A stretch of DNA of 64,000 bases. Source: Lumnitzera littorea (taxonomy: Eukaryota; Streptophyta; Magnoliopsida; Myrtales; Combretaceae). This document shows positions 34,759 to 46,911 of this stretch, piece by piece (position 1 is the first letter of the stretch; the number at the start of each line of letters is the position of its first letter). A model generated the notes under the pieces. That model was not told the DNA's origin. It did not search any database and saw only the letters and a list, made by a program, of their open reading frames with translations. Made by a program: the position numbers and the translations under genes. The stretch covers positions 112,377,791 to 112,441,790 of the forward strand of contig JAMXBB010000004.1 of the NCBI GenBank assembly GCA_024138015.1. Direction: 5' to 3'.

Positions 34759-35252
34759 TGTACCCGAATCCGAGTGTTCCGATGAATCTCCAACCCTGAC
34801 TTCGAAGGGTGTTAAATCTAAGTTGCATGCAGTAGCTGGTCACCTGCATGTATTTGTTTAGCATACTACTTATTCATGTATTCATTTAGTTGAACTTAAC
34901 TGTTGTATAAACTTGAATGCTATATGGTTGAGGAAAAATATCTCACTAAGCTAGTTGGCTTATACCCTTATAGTCTTCTTTCCCAGGCCGACCTCTTTGT
35001 GGAGTCGGGTCATCGCATGCATGAGGTTAGTTTTCTACACGGGGTTAGTGTGGGAGTTGGATGAGGACGGAGAGTACTTTTGATTAATTATAAATTTGAA
35101 TATGTAATTTTTATATTAGTCAAATTTTAGACATGTTTCAAACTCTGTATTTGTAAACTTTAATGTAAATAAGCTATGTGTTATGTTTTTATAATATTAT
35201 TATTTATCATTAAATGATATTGCTTAAGCTTGCGCACTCTTGGGTCGTAACA
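34759..35252 (+). mobile_element. Mini LTR-like element derived from family A, with target duplication
   Basis: A 494-bp TG...CA segment (TGTACCCGAATCC ... GGGTCGTAACA) flanked by perfect CATGC repeats (34754-34758 and 35253-35257). Its sequence equals the last part of family A (A4 about 49653-50257), with about 100 bp lost near its end. It sits inside A3 in opposite orientation, and A5 shows the continuous target (AAGCATAACCC). It retains the core and an acceptor-like TAGTCTTCTTTCCCAGG (34970-34987). It moved as its own unit. Confidence 0.8.
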
Positions 35253-36850
35253 CATGCATAACCCAACCCTACACAATATCTAATTATTAATAACAATTTA
35301 ATATTCACTATCAACATACATAAGCATGTATGGAATCATCAGGAATACTCACTCGACAATATTCGATGTTAGGGATCGTTGTAATCATTGGCAGATTAGT
35401 ATCAATCTCATAATCACCTAACATTAAGGGAAGACAAAAAATAATAAGTGTTTGAATTAAATAACTAAACTACTATTATATTTAGTACTAGCTATCTAAA
35501 TTCACTATTTGTTTATGTGAAATCCTCGAGTTAAGATTTTTCGTTAAGCGCATATAATTTTTTCAATTTAGTTTTGATTTTTTATGAACTTATAGTCCAT
35601 TTTTTTTGTTTTCGGATGTACTCACTCGTAAAGAGGTTTATTTTGGACATTGTAACCCATATTTTCTATTATGCTATAAAAATGTTATAAATTTTTATTA
35701 TTCCAACTTAAGTAATTATAAAATATTATTTTAAGCTTTTCTTTGCATATTTATGCTTTAATAAATATCTAAACTTTATATTTTGTAATTTTCTAGCTTT
35801 TAAGTCTATTTTACCATAATTTACTTATTTTTGCTAATTTTTAGGTTTAAGACTTATTTAATTCATTTTTACTACTTTATTAACTTTCTAATTAACTAAT
35901 TATTTTATTATTTTTTTTAATTACGAATTTAAATAAATTTAATTAAATGCTAATGTGGCAGCATAGGTAGATGCCACATGTCATTTCCAAATTTTTGTAC
36001 ATTTTCAATCTTTTTCTTATTTTGTATTTTTACATAATATGTATATACTAATATTTATTATTAAATTTTACTAAATTTTGCAAATTAGCTATTTATATTT
36101 CTTTAAGGGTTACGTACATATACTCATATATATTACTTTACTTTATTTATTACATTAATATCTTAGTATATTATATATGTACTATTTAAGTATACCCATA
36201 TTTCTATATATATGATACTGTTAATATATGTATTTTTATATGTATAAATATATTTATGTAATATAAAAATATAATCCTAAATATATTACATATGCCATAT
36301 GCACGTGCATACCTATATGACATCTATATATATATACTTGTATTTTTCTATTTGATACATACATACATATATGGACGTGAGAGTATATATATATATTTAT
36401 ATAGATACAATGAAAATATATGCCATACATATTATGGTATACACATTTATATATCAAACATATACTCTATTATACATAAACTATACTATACTAGTATTTT
36501 AATACTTTATACATACATAAATATATATATATTTTTGGCGACATGTTATACATTTATATATAATGAAAATTATATAAACATAAAGATACATAAATTATAC
36601 ACGCATGTAAACTTAATTCATACATGTAAATACACAAGTACACATATACACATACAGAAATACTACTTTCCACACATATATCTTTAGTACATAACCTTAT
36701 ATTACATAAACATGTTACTAAATACATGTATGTACACAAATATATACAATGATTATTACAAAATAAACATTATATATATACTAAATATTCTTCTTTTGGA
36801 ATATCTTGAATTAAAATTTCCCATGATTCTTCTTCTTCTTTACTTGATGA

Positions 36851-37259
36851 GTGTTGAAATAAAAAGAAATTGAATGGGAGGAAGAAGAGCTTCATGGTTG
36901 GGAAAAGGATAAAGACGTGTGTGTGTGTTTTGTTTTTGTGCTTGAAATTTCAGCTACATGGAAGTTTACAATAGGGAAAGAAGAGAGAAAATATGATGTA
37001 CAAAACAAAAGAAAAGGAAAAGATAAGTTGATATTAATAGACAATGGAGACCAGAAGTTTAGTTGATGTTTAGTGTTCAAGTTTTTGAAACTTGTAAATG
37101 ATGTAGATATTTGTAATAAAAAACCTACAGCTGAAGTCCTTTGAGCATTGAATATATAATGAAGTGTTGTTATTGTTGTTTTTTTTTTTTAGAGATGAGC
37201 TTATTTATAACAGGTTTACCTATATAATGGTACATCATGTGCTATACTAAGATGTGACA
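36851..37259 (+). mobile_element. 3' tail of the 5' LTR of the plus-strand gypsy element
   Basis: Lies between the A3 truncation and a PBS. Ends GATGTGACA (37251-37259), an LTR-like CA terminus, and has a long pyrimidine run ending in TTTTTTTAGAG (about 37178-37194), as many plant gypsy LTRs do. Left part deleted or replaced by A3; extent uncertain. Confidence 0.45.
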
Positions 37260-37268
37260 TTCTTTAGG

Positions 37269-37280
37269 TGATATTAGAGT
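37269..37280 (+). promoter_or_regulatory. Degenerate tRNA-Met primer-binding site
   Basis: TGATATTAGAGT, two transitions from TGGTATCAGAGT, 9 nt after the presumed LTR end and 130 bp before gag. It is identical to the decayed PBS of the TRIM at 7388-7399. Confidence 0.75.
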
Positions 37281-37409
37281 ATAAGTTAGGAACCTTAAGT
37301 TTCTAAGCATGGATGAGATGTATAGGGTAGCTAGGTGACAAAGTGCTATAACTTTATAGCTTCGTAAGAATACTTATTATTTATGTTCCTTGGTGGTGTT
37401 TAGAAAATT

Positions 37410-38560
37410 ATGCAAAGGGGACGTAGATCGAGAACTACAAGAGGAAAGGTTGGGACCTCAACCACAACCTGATCTAGCTCTACCTTAGCTAGGTATGGAA
37501 TTTGTGCAATAGTTTGCAACTGCTCTAGTTAGAGTTAGAGTTAGAGGAGGTGATAAGCTAGCTCGGGTACAAAGGATAGTGAAGTTGTATGATGGTAAGA
37601 ACACTAATCCTCTAGTTGTTGAGGAATGGATTGATTCTCTAGAATAGGCTTTTGAAGTGCACGAAGTAAAGGAAAATAGAAAGGTTGGGATTGCAACTAT
37701 TTTGTTAGATGGTCATGCGAATGATTGATGGAAGCATAAGAAGTAGTTTTTAGCTCAACCTACTAAGTCGAATGTTTTAGGAATGCATTCCTAGAACAGT
37801 ATTTCACTAATTACATAAGGGAACAAATGTGTGAAGAGTACTACAAACTGAAGCAAGATGGTAAGTCAATTGAGGAATACAAAAGGGAGTTTAATAGGTT
37901 ATTGAAATTTACATCGAAGGCTATTCAGAATATGAATTAGCTAAGGTCAGAAGGTTTAATATTGGACTTGATTTGTATTTCTAAGTGGAATTGAAAAGAA
38001 CTAAGATAGTAAGATACAGTAACTTGGTGAATAAGGCCTAACTATTTGAGTAAGCTCGTAGTCTACAAGAAAAAGCTAATGAAATGGAGAACAAGAAAAG
38101 AAAGTTCGTAGGAAGCTCTAGTAATGGTAGTGAAATAGCAAAAGGAAAGCCGAGTAAGCCATATTAGAAGTATAATGCAAGGCACCGAGTTATAGATTAT
38201 CCTAAGTTGCGTAGAAAGTGTTTTAAGTGTAGAGAAGCTGGGCATATAGCAAAGAATTGTCAGAATCCAAACCTTAAGGGTATGTTTTGTACTAACTGCC
38301 GCAAGATGAGTAATAACGTGAACCAGTGTACTAAACCATAGGTAAAGCAGGTATAAGCACTAGGTAATTGACCGGAACTAGCCAATAGGAGCAACAATCA
38401 TCTAGGTAAAGCGGTAGAGAGGCCTAGGGTACAAGGAAGAGTTTATGCACTCTAATAAGAAGAAGGAAGGGATGCACATGTAATAGCAAGTAAGTATTAT
38501 CTAGATTACTCTAACTTTAGTATTTTTAATAGTTGGTTAGCTTAGATATGCTAGTATTAC
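37410..38560 (+). pseudogene. Ty3/gypsy gag with CCHC zinc knuckle, decayed
   Basis: ATG at 37410 gives MQRGRRSRTTRGKVGTS. Next come IVKLYDGKNTNPLVVEEWID and AFEVHEVKENRKVGIAT, then ILLDGHAND.WKHKK, EQYFTNYIREQMCEEYYKLK and GKSIEEYKREFNRLLKF. These are the capsid features of plant chromovirus-type gypsy elements (F.G..P..A..WL..LE.IF, A...W, F...Y.P...R......F..L.QG..SV.EY). The nucleocapsid knuckle CFKCREAGHIAKNC (38219-38260) is intact CX2CX4HX4C. A second knuckle, CTNCRKMSNNVNQC (38288-38329), has His replaced by Asn. Several stops. The frame leads into protease before the B2 insertion. Confidence 0.88.
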
Positions 38561-38678
38561 CCTTGAATCTGAAATAATATAGTTATAAATAATTATTCTA
38601 GGATTAGTGCACATGGGAGATAATTATGCATATACTTTATTCGATGTAAGCCTTGCAATTGTAGGTTTGGGTTCAATA
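38561..38678 (+). pseudogene. Ty3/gypsy protease N-terminus, interrupted
   Basis: Reads LVHMGDNYAYTLFD, matching the ...YALFDSGATHSF start of plant gypsy proteases, then degrades. B2 is inserted immediately downstream, after the repeat ttcaata (38672-38678). Confidence 0.6.
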
Positions 38679-41582
38679 TGTAAGATTTATGACGATTAGA
38701 TAAAGTATCTAATCGAGCTAAAATTATAAAATAAAGCTAAAAATATTAGTAAAAGTGACCCCCTAAGTTTGAATTTAGGAAAACAAGTAACAAAATAATA
38801 AAATATTATAATATTAAATTATAAGTATATTACTTGTTATTTATCAAAAATACATAAAATAAGTTCCAATAACTAATAAGTTGCTAAAGATAAATTATAT
38901 GTATACTAAAAGTTATAAAATAACATAAATAATATTTAAGAGTATTTACTTGTACTTTATATGTATTTACGTATAAGTAATAATATGCAAAATTACCTAA
39001 AATGTTTGAAAAATACTAAAAAAAATAAATAATTAAAGAAAATTACAAAAAAAATAAAAGAAAATTCATTAAAAAAAAAAGGAAACAGGAAGGATTTTTC
39101 CAAAATCAATTAGTAGCATGTTAGGGTAGAAAGAAAAAAATTCAACCAATTAGAATAAACCAACTAAAAAGTAAAAATGGGAAGAAGATGAGGCTAATGT
39201 CGACTCAAAATTAATGAAAAAATTTCCAGGCAACTCTATAAATACCTAAACCTTATCAAAAGCTCATTTGGTCTGTTTGGAGTCTTAGAAAATTAGAAAG
39301 AACCAAAAAAGAGAGAGTTAAGGTTTTTTTTTTTACAAAATTTAAAATAAAAATCTATGCAATTAGGGCTTTTAGACCAAACCTATGATCAATTAGAACC
39401 GAATCACCGCCACCAACACACCCCACCACTACTACCTAGGCTGACCAATAACCCTAAGACCACCATTGGTGGCTGGAAGTCCAATGATCAAGTGAGTCTA
39501 ATTTCACATCGATTTTGTTTAATTTATTAAAATTATCAATTTTATCTAGAAAATTATGAAATATAGTATTCTGACGTTTTTATGTATGTAGATTTAGGCA
39601 AAAATATTGGTTTGATTCAATTATATCTGGAAATATGTAGTGCTTAAAAAACTGTATAAACTCGAGCATATTTCGATTTAAGAATAAATAGCCTTTACAG
39701 TATAGTTTTAAGCTTAAAATTTTTGTGTAAACTACTTAGGGGATGTAAAACAATGCTATGAAGCTCTTCTTTAGAAATAAATTTTTGAAAATTTTAAGTA
39801 ATTTTTAAGCCTTTAAAATAGTGATTTTGGGATTAATTAATGGTTAATTGAATAATTACTTGTTTAGTGTATAATTAGGTGTTTTAAGATGTTCATATCT
39901 AATGTAGTATGATATTTATAGTATTTAAGGTGTTAGATGTAATTATTATGAGTATTATGTAGTAAACATATGTAATTTTAATAGTATGTGGAAATGGAAT
40001 TATAATAAATACAAAATATTAGGTTAAAATGGATAATATAATAATAATATTAATATATAATATATCTGGTAAGAAACATAAATTTAGGTAATTATACAAA
40101 AGTATAAAATTTTCTCACATAAGGAGTAAATTTAGTACATAAATAAGGATTACAGTGTACCGTATAGATTAGAATACTAAGTAAAGACCAAAAGTGATAC
40201 TTAGGACACTCAAGCCTAATGTGATTAATTTCACATTAGGGTTTAGAACTCTTAAGATTTACGTATAATTCTCATAATTGGCATTGATTTAGAACCTAAA
40301 TTAGAACCAAATTCAGAAACCAAATCTTAAACTAACCTAGAATAAATCAGTAATAAATAATATATATATATATGGAAAAGTGAGTTAAATCATAACCTAA
40401 AGTTTATATATAACATAAGGATATAAATACTAAAAGAGTATTTATATTATAAGACACGCGGAAACAAGTTAACCTACAATAAGTTGAGTGAGCAAACTAA
40501 GGATTCCAAGTAAGTTAGGTTCAATACTTCATCGTATTTTAAAATACTATTTTAAAGTACTTAGAGGCTTAGGATTATATATGACTGTGTTTGTAAGTAG
40601 TTATCTATGCATGTGCTTATATATCTGATTTTGTGCTAAAAATCTATATTATGTTTTGATGATTGATGTGAATTGAATGGTGTGAAATTACTTGATCACC
40701 CTAAACCATACTTAATCATTATCGACTTAAATACTCTAATTAGACATGTATTACAACCCTTTAGGAGGCTATTACAATTCTCCAACCAAACATCGGCACC
40801 TTAAAAAAAATAGTATTAGATAGCATAATGGTCTTTTCTTCATCCTTAACTGAATTAAGTGACAGAAGCGGAGATCACGGTAAGGATGAAGGCAATGATT
40901 TGAAGGATAGTCATGAGGGGAGTGGGGTCTCCATTACACAAACTTGGGTTTGGTTGTGAGCTACCGCATAAACAAGAAAACTCCTTAACCTAGATTAGAG
41001 CGAGTGAAATTATTCTGATTTCAAAACGAATTGAACCACATTGTGTGATGGCATTTGCTTGTTGCATTGCATATAATTAATTGTTTGATAACCCTGTTTG
41101 TATCTGTTATGTATTCATAAGTCTTTAACCTAATTTACAAAGCTGTGGTTGCTTATACCCATATAATCTTCTTGCAAGTTGTAACTAATATACAATAGTA
41201 TAATTACCTTAAGGTCAATTTCTTTTTGAAGCTATGGGGAGTGAGAATCAACTAGATGTACGATCAAGTCTTTTAAATGTCTTGTTAGTACTTTTAAGTT
41301 TATGAACTAGCATGGTGAGATGTTCATTAATAGACTACTATAGTATGTTTAAATTCATGGGATTATAAGATAATATGGATGTAATTTTGTATATATGACT
41401 TAAAGTTCCAGCTTTTTATGTAAATTTTTGCTTAAATTTGAATTGAGCTATTTACTTTAAAGTAAGGAATCATAGACGCCTTATATAAATTATATCTATC
41501 ATAGGGATTGTGAGGTCAGTTATTATCCTAGGTTGGTTTACACGGCGAGATTGTTACAACTTTACTGCTTTGGGGTATAACA
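38679..41582 (+). mobile_element. LTR-like element B, copy 2, inserted in gypsy protease
   Basis: 2,904 bp, TGTAAGATTT ... GGGGTATAACA, flanked by ttcaata on both sides (38672-38678 and 41583-41589); LTR elements usually duplicate 5 bp, so part of the match may be chance. Partner of B1 in reverse. It splits a gypsy protease frame whose halves lie on either side. Landmarks: purine-rich stretch (39292-39312), CCACC-rich leader (39405-39440), CAAGTGAGT (39489-39497), CCAAGTAAGTT (40507-40517) and acceptor-like ATAATCTTCTTGCAAG (41163-41178). No coding domains. Solo LTR is the simplest reading. Confidence 0.75.
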
Positions 41583-41589
41583 TTCAATA

Positions 41590-42218
41590 CTGGAGAGACT
41601 CATTCATATGACCCAAAGGAATATGTTGATAGAAATCAATTACCAATGAAAACCCTAACATATGAGTTGGTAGTCACAATGCCTTCTGGAGGAGAACAAG
41701 TTGTGTATCATAAGATAAGAGATGGAAATGTTTGTATAGATACTCATGAGATGCCAGTGGAATTAATAGTCTTATATATGAAACGATTTGATGTAATATT
41801 AAGGATGCATTGGATGACCAATTATAATGCTAATGTGGACTGTGAAAATAAGACGGTGGTGTTAAGATCATATGGAATGGACTATTGCTTCAAGGGAAGT
41901 TCTAATGATGCAATTCTTTAGGTGATCTCAACAAGTAAGACACGAAAGTTGTTATGTAAAGGGAACATAGATTACCTAACCTCAATAGTAGATATACAAG
42001 CTAAGGAAACCAAATTAGAAGACATACCTATAGTACGAGAGTTCCCTAAAGTTTCTCTCAAGGATTTACTTAGATTGCCACTCGATAAGGGAATAGAATT
42101 CACAATTAGCCTTATCCTAAAGACTACGCCTATTTCTAACCCCCTACCCTATGGCACAAACAGAGTTAGTAGAACTACAAAAGCAAATCTAGAAGCTATT
42201 AGACAAAGGTTTTATTAG
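41590..42218 (+). pseudogene. Ty3/gypsy protease C-terminus and protease-RT linker, decayed
   Basis: Reads GETHSY (normally GATHSF), then LTYELVVTMPSGGEQVVYHK, MPVELIVLYMKRFDVILRMH, WMTNYNANVDCENKTVVLR and, after one stop at 41919, KLLCKGNIDYLTSIVD, EDIPIVREFPKVSLKDLLRL, PLDKGIEFTISLILKTTPIS and IRQRFY.TSI. This matches the stretch from protease to the GFIRPS motif at the start of RT in plant chromoviruses. Only one internal stop in 190 codons, so it is far better kept than the left-edge gypsy copy. RT, RNase H and integrase are absent; the element is cut off at about 42220. Confidence 0.88.
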
Positions 42219-42234
42219 ACCTAGTATATTACTT

Positions 42235-42310
42235 GTCATGCCCCAAACTTGCGGAGCCACAATAACCTTGCCATGTAAACCACCTTAAGCTAGAAGCTAT
42301 CCTCCTTAGT
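42235..42310 (+). repeat. LTR-terminus-like fragment
   Basis: TGTCATGCCCCAAACTTGCG followed by CCACAATAACCTTGCCATGTAAACCACCTTA resembles the reverse-oriented B terminus (4055 on). A short truncated terminus between the gypsy remnant and C2. Confidence 0.5.
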
Positions 42311-43237
42311 TGCTAACATCATCATTCAATTTAATTTATGGTTGAGACTACCAACTCTAAGTTTTATTCCAAAGCAATCAATTTTTTTTTTTTCCATTCA
42401 AGATTGAAATCAAGATTGGTTCAATTTTATTTCTATCTTCAGTTTACAACTTCCTTTATGGATTGTAAACTAGATTAGTTGCAAGAAAAAAATTATTAAA
42501 AAATAGTTTGGTTTTATTAGTAAATTGTTTGGTTTCCATGGTTAGGAGAGTTAAAATGGATGCCTTTTTCTTGCAATCATGTTGTTGTGCAATCATAATA
42601 TTTAAAGCTTCATATGCAATTTTAATCCCTCATAGTAACAGGTTCTTTTTTTTTCCCCTTCGTATAAAAAAAAAAAATCCAACTTCATCTTATAGTGATA
42701 ACAAAATACTTGTAAATTGAGCTAATCAAATTTTTTATTTAGTGGTACAAAATTACAATTTCTAGATGTAGTTTTTGAAAAGTCCATTATATGGCCAAAA
42801 AATTAAATTAGACAATTTGATTGTCATTAATCAATTAATATACTAAATAAAAACTTATAAGTTCAACAAGTCAATGAAAATGCATCATATGTAATTACTT
42901 AAAAAGCACAAATAAGGTACACATAAATAAAAACTTATTTAGTCATAGAGTCATTAGTGTTGTTAAAGTTCAATAAAAGAACTTATGTCCAACTAATAAA
43001 GTAAATCAATTGCAAATATGAAAAATTTCTCACTCTATTGATTTTTCTTTTTATGAGATAGAAGGGAAAGAAAAGAAGAGAAGAGGGGCAGTGGAAGTAA
43101 ATTAATAGAGATAAAAAAAAAAAAATAAATAAACATTAAGGAATGTACTTAGTTTGCAATTTCCAACATGTCAAATAAGGAGGGAATCAATCTTGATAGT
43201 TGATATTTATTATTATATACATGGTAGCATCTAGAGG
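42311..43237 (+). repeat. Dispersed repeat C2, segment 1
   Basis: Colinear with C1 and C3 from CATCATTCAATTTAATTTATGG. Its left ~200 bp are missing. Ends ...GGTAGCATCTAGAGG where element G is inserted. Confidence 0.8.
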
Positions 43238-45045
43238 TGTAATACCCCATAATTTCAACCGGCTAGCTTTTGAGTTGTTCATTCCTTATAGGAAAATATG
43301 TACTTATAAATTAGTTCAATAGGAATAAATCAGTCTACATTAACTTTACTAGTGACCATGAAAATATGGACTTAGCAATAAAGTAATGAATATAATAATA
43401 TTATTAATGACATTAGATAATATGTAAAAGTAATTGAATTATTATAGACCTAATTAGTCAAATATCTCCTCTTCATTAGATCAATTGGAAGCATCGATAG
43501 TTATGGGAATGCTTAAATTACACCTATACTTAAATATATATTATATAAATTAATAAGAAATTAATTGAAAAATTTCGTACTTGAGACATACTCTAGAAAT
43601 TATGATTTATAATAATGTTTTTTAAATTAAGTTGAACCTTCACGACTAGGTAATAAAAATTAAAAAAAAAAAATTAATTGTATAGTTGTAATATCTCAAA
43701 TTAAGCTTATTTATATATAATTTTCTTAGAATTATTAAGTTTATCAGAACTCACCACTTTGTGGTATTTACTTATTTTATATATAGCTTATAACAAATCT
43801 ATTAGAAACAACTACGTAATCTTAATAATTGATATTAATAAATAAAATTACTTATAAGATGTATATGAATAAGCTTCAAATAATTAATGGAACTTATCTA
43901 TATTTTATATTACTAATATTTTAGTAAAAATCACGTTAAAAATGTACCCAAAATAACTATATGTGGGAAAAGAAAATTATCACTATGAATTATTCTTTAT
44001 TAATAATGTTAGCAGTGAAAAAAGGGACTATTCTAAAAATTAGGATATATATATTAAAATTTCCAAAATATCTTAAAGGAAGGAAAAAGAAAAAAATTAA
44101 ATATGTAAATAGCATAACCACCTTGAGTAAGGCATTGAAGATGTGTTTTAAGCCATATGACTAATTAGAGAGAGAAGAAGAAGGAGGGGGTGTGGTGGGT
44201 ATGGTGAGGGGTAAAGGTGGTAGGGTTGTGGAGAGAAGAGAGAGAGCTTGATGAAGAGAATAAAAAAAATAAAAAGAAAGAAAAAGAATATGAAGAAGAA
44301 GAAAGAAAGGAAAAGAAGAAGAAGAAAATGGAGATTAAATAATTCAATTTTTTCAATATTCAATATTTTTAAGTAATCTCGTTTCTATAATTATAAGTGT
44401 TGTCTTATAACCGATATATAATAATCTTAGAGAATATATATCCGTAATATCATTATTTTTCTAAATGGAATATTTTATCTATATAATTTTGTAAATTTCT
44501 TCTTTTCGAATTTTAAACTTAGAATATTGATAATTGTAGAACTTATATATTGTTAGCATCGATTCTCAAAATAAGTGGATCTTTAGTAATAATCTTTTAT
44601 CAGAACTATTAAAATTGAACTTTATATTTTTACAAATTTAACATCATTGCTTTTATAAAATTGGAGTATATATAATTGTTAGTAAAAAGTAGAAGTTTCT
44701 AAAGTAAAAGTTTTTTGAAAAAGTAGAAACTTTTTAAATAATACTAGAAACTGATGTTATAAATTTCAAACGTAAAGTTAAATTATGATGATATTACATA
44801 ATAAGTATCTATGACCATATTCGGCTAAATCAAAGGGGGTTAGTCTAATATACTAGGTAAGTCTCATCCAAGTATTATATTTGAATTTTCACTTCATTAT
44901 GTATTAAATAGGCTAAATCAGTAACCTTATTGGAGGTTTTTAGGAATGATTGGCAAGAAGGCCAAGTAAGTGGATATTTTTATTTTTATACAAATAGACC
45001 TTTGTCAACTTAACTTAGAGTCAGTTGTGTCATAAACTATAACAA

Positions 45046-45929
45046 TGTGCTGGATTGATTGGATATATCGTACTATAGAATGTGGCTACTAGACCTTTAA
45101 CTTGCAGTCAAGCCCAAAGCTTAGAAGGACTAACAAGGTGCATCCCCATATTCCAATCGACTCCTACTAAGGCTGAACCAATCCTTACTGTTGACCGACT
45201 TCTTAAGCCAAGCCAAGTGAACACAAATCTCTCAGCAATCATATGTCAACTAGTAGAAAGATCTGCTAATTGCCCAGCCCCTCAAGCACACCTTCTTGAC
45301 TTTGATCAAGTCGACCTCTAGCTTAGCCACATTAGTGTCGAAAAGCCAAGAGCTCCAGCACATATCTACAGCCGCTCCTTCTCGAACGAGCCCAAGTCTA
45401 CCCGATACCTCCGCTCGACCCCCCTGCTCAGCCCTCCATCCAAACCATACTATTTTATCTATTTCTACTAAAAGCATCCCAAATATACTGTTGCTATGTA
45501 TCCTAAACCTATGTGAAGGATTTTGTAGCACCAATTTTACTTAAATTATCATTTGTACCCATTATTACTCTTTGTACACTACATCTTTTAGACATTACCC
45601 TTTTAGTCTTTTTCATTTTAGGTAGGTTACCCTAGTTTCTCGGGCATAAATGCTCATTGTACATGTAGTCGCATAATTGATTATTCTCTTATCATCAATA
45701 TACTAAAAATATCCTTTTGTGAACATTGCTCTCGTTAGCTTATTTACTCTTTTCACTTTTATCTTAACCCCTAAGCAAGGCTAAGTGGCGAGTAATCTCA
45801 TTGACCATCTCGTGCGTCATATTGAATTGCAATGTGAGTCTTCAGAAGTTCCCTGGTGAGTCATATCCTCAAAGCTGTTCATAGGTTTGCTTACTATACT
45901 TTGTCTGTTCTTGGTCTTAGTCTACATCA
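45046..45929 (+). mobile_element. LTR-like element E, copy 1, nested in G
   Basis: The reverse complement matches E2 (50411-51348): CAAGCCCAA..CTTAGAAGGACTAA near 45110, GGCATAAATGCTCATTGTACATGTAG (TATA-like box at 45645), TGTGAACATTGCTCTCGTTAG and CTAAGCAAGGCTAAG, ending CTTGGTCTTAGTCTACATCA. GC content is higher than in the surroundings. Small open frames on both strands (45082-45544) do not resemble proteins. Confidence 0.65.
45645..45652 (+). promoter_or_regulatory. TATA-like box in E1
   Basis: GCATAAAT, 20 nt upstream of CATGTAG. The reverse of E2 has GATATAAATAC in the same place and E3 has AGTATAAAAGGGC (55061-55073). Position conserved in all three copies. Confidence 0.45.
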
Positions 45930-46601
45930 CCAAGTATGTCAACTAATCGATGAGTAAATTAGAAGAGTATAGGATATCGGTACTAATGCATGTCACGTAC
46001 ATGAACATGACATGCATTCTTTACATAGCCAATTTATCTTGGTAACTCTAAATATGAAATTGAATATCTTCTGATAATGATATTTGTAAATGTGTTATAT
46101 TTGTTTAGTCTTTTTTTTTTCATCCACTCCCACACAACTCATAGTAGCTGAGGGGATAAGTTGTCTTATCCTTGGGTAAAAGTTGAGTTAAATAGAGCAT
46201 CTAATCATGGAGATGAAAAGATTTCAATATACTGGTAAAGAATAAGCCTTTAGGGTAAGTGATTGACTTTAGGGTATGAATTAAATGCATGAAGGTAGCT
46301 TTATAAGAAAGATAATAGATTTATTTTACAAGGAATTTGGTATAGCTATAGTGGTCAAAAGTGTATGCATGTAAAGAATTATGATATTGTATTAAAGTGT
46401 ATGACTATGATACTTTGAGTATGGCTTACTTTGTAAATGTTTTCGTTGTTGTTTATCATGTTAAATGAGAAGTAGATGAGTAGGTGGAATGCACGTTTTG
46501 CCTTATCCTTAACTTAAGCATGGCAGTAACGAACTGTCTTCAAGTACTGAGAGTAGGAGAAAAAAAAAATTTAAGTAGACACTTGGAAGGCAGAGCATTA
46601 C

Positions 46602-46911
46602 GAAGGTGGAAATCAAGGGAAGGAGAGAAGAGAAAATAGAAATGAGTCCCTTTTTGATGGTCTTTAGATTTTAGGTACCAAGTCATTCAATCGCTTTAGG
46701 GCTAGGCTTGTAATCAGTTTCACATAAATTGTCATTGGGGATTTTGTTTGCATGGTAGCGTTTCCAATGGATTTCAAGTTTCTGTTTTTCTTTTTACTCT
46801 ATTTTTTGTTATTGTTTCATTGGAATGCCTTAGAAAAATGAATTAAAGTGGATCATAAAATAGTTTGCTTAAACTTCCTTAATTCCTTTAATATAAAAGT
46901 AACTAATCTCT
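46602..46911 (+). repeat. Dispersed repeat C2, segment 2
   Basis: Continues C after G: GATTTTAGGTACCAAGTCATT, CATAAATTGTCATTGGGGATTTT and AAAGTAACTAATCTCT. Ends at the A4 insertion; its last 5 bp (tctct) are the A4 target duplication. Confidence 0.8.

Larger units (their letters stand above)
33365..36850 (-). mobile_element. LTR-like element A, copy 3, inverted and truncated
   Basis: Begins TGTCATGATC on the plus strand, the reverse complement of the A terminus, and tracks A5 (60034 on) through the core (33885-33935), the TA-rich middle (36110-36780) and the purine stretch (pyrimidine here, 36825-36842). The first ~0.9 kb of the element (right side here) is missing. Internal changes are a 280-bp tandem duplication (34001-34559) and a 494-bp insertion (34759-35252). 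Confidence 0.75.
43238..46601 (+). mobile_element. LTR-like element G inserted in C2
   Basis: TGTAATACCCCATAATTTC start, typical of plant gypsy LTRs, and GCATTAC end. Flanks AGAGG (43233-43237) and GAAGG (46602-46606) correspond to GGAAGG in the uninterrupted C1 and C3 copies. About 3.36 kb, of which some 0.9 kb is nested element E1. A purine-rich block with GGAGGGGGTGTGGTGGG (44165-44330) lies mid-way. No coding domain; solo LTR or LTR fragment. Confidence 0.62.

Noticed and set aside
33365..37259. A3 as the 5' LTR of the plus-strand gypsy element at 37269
   Set aside because: A3 is inverted relative to the inferred sense of family A and lacks the start of the element; the sequence directly before the PBS (36851-37259) is different.
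45082..45544. Overlapping open frames on both strands (79-94 codons)
   Set aside because: Inside GC-richer element E1; E2 does not keep the frames and no family is recognised.
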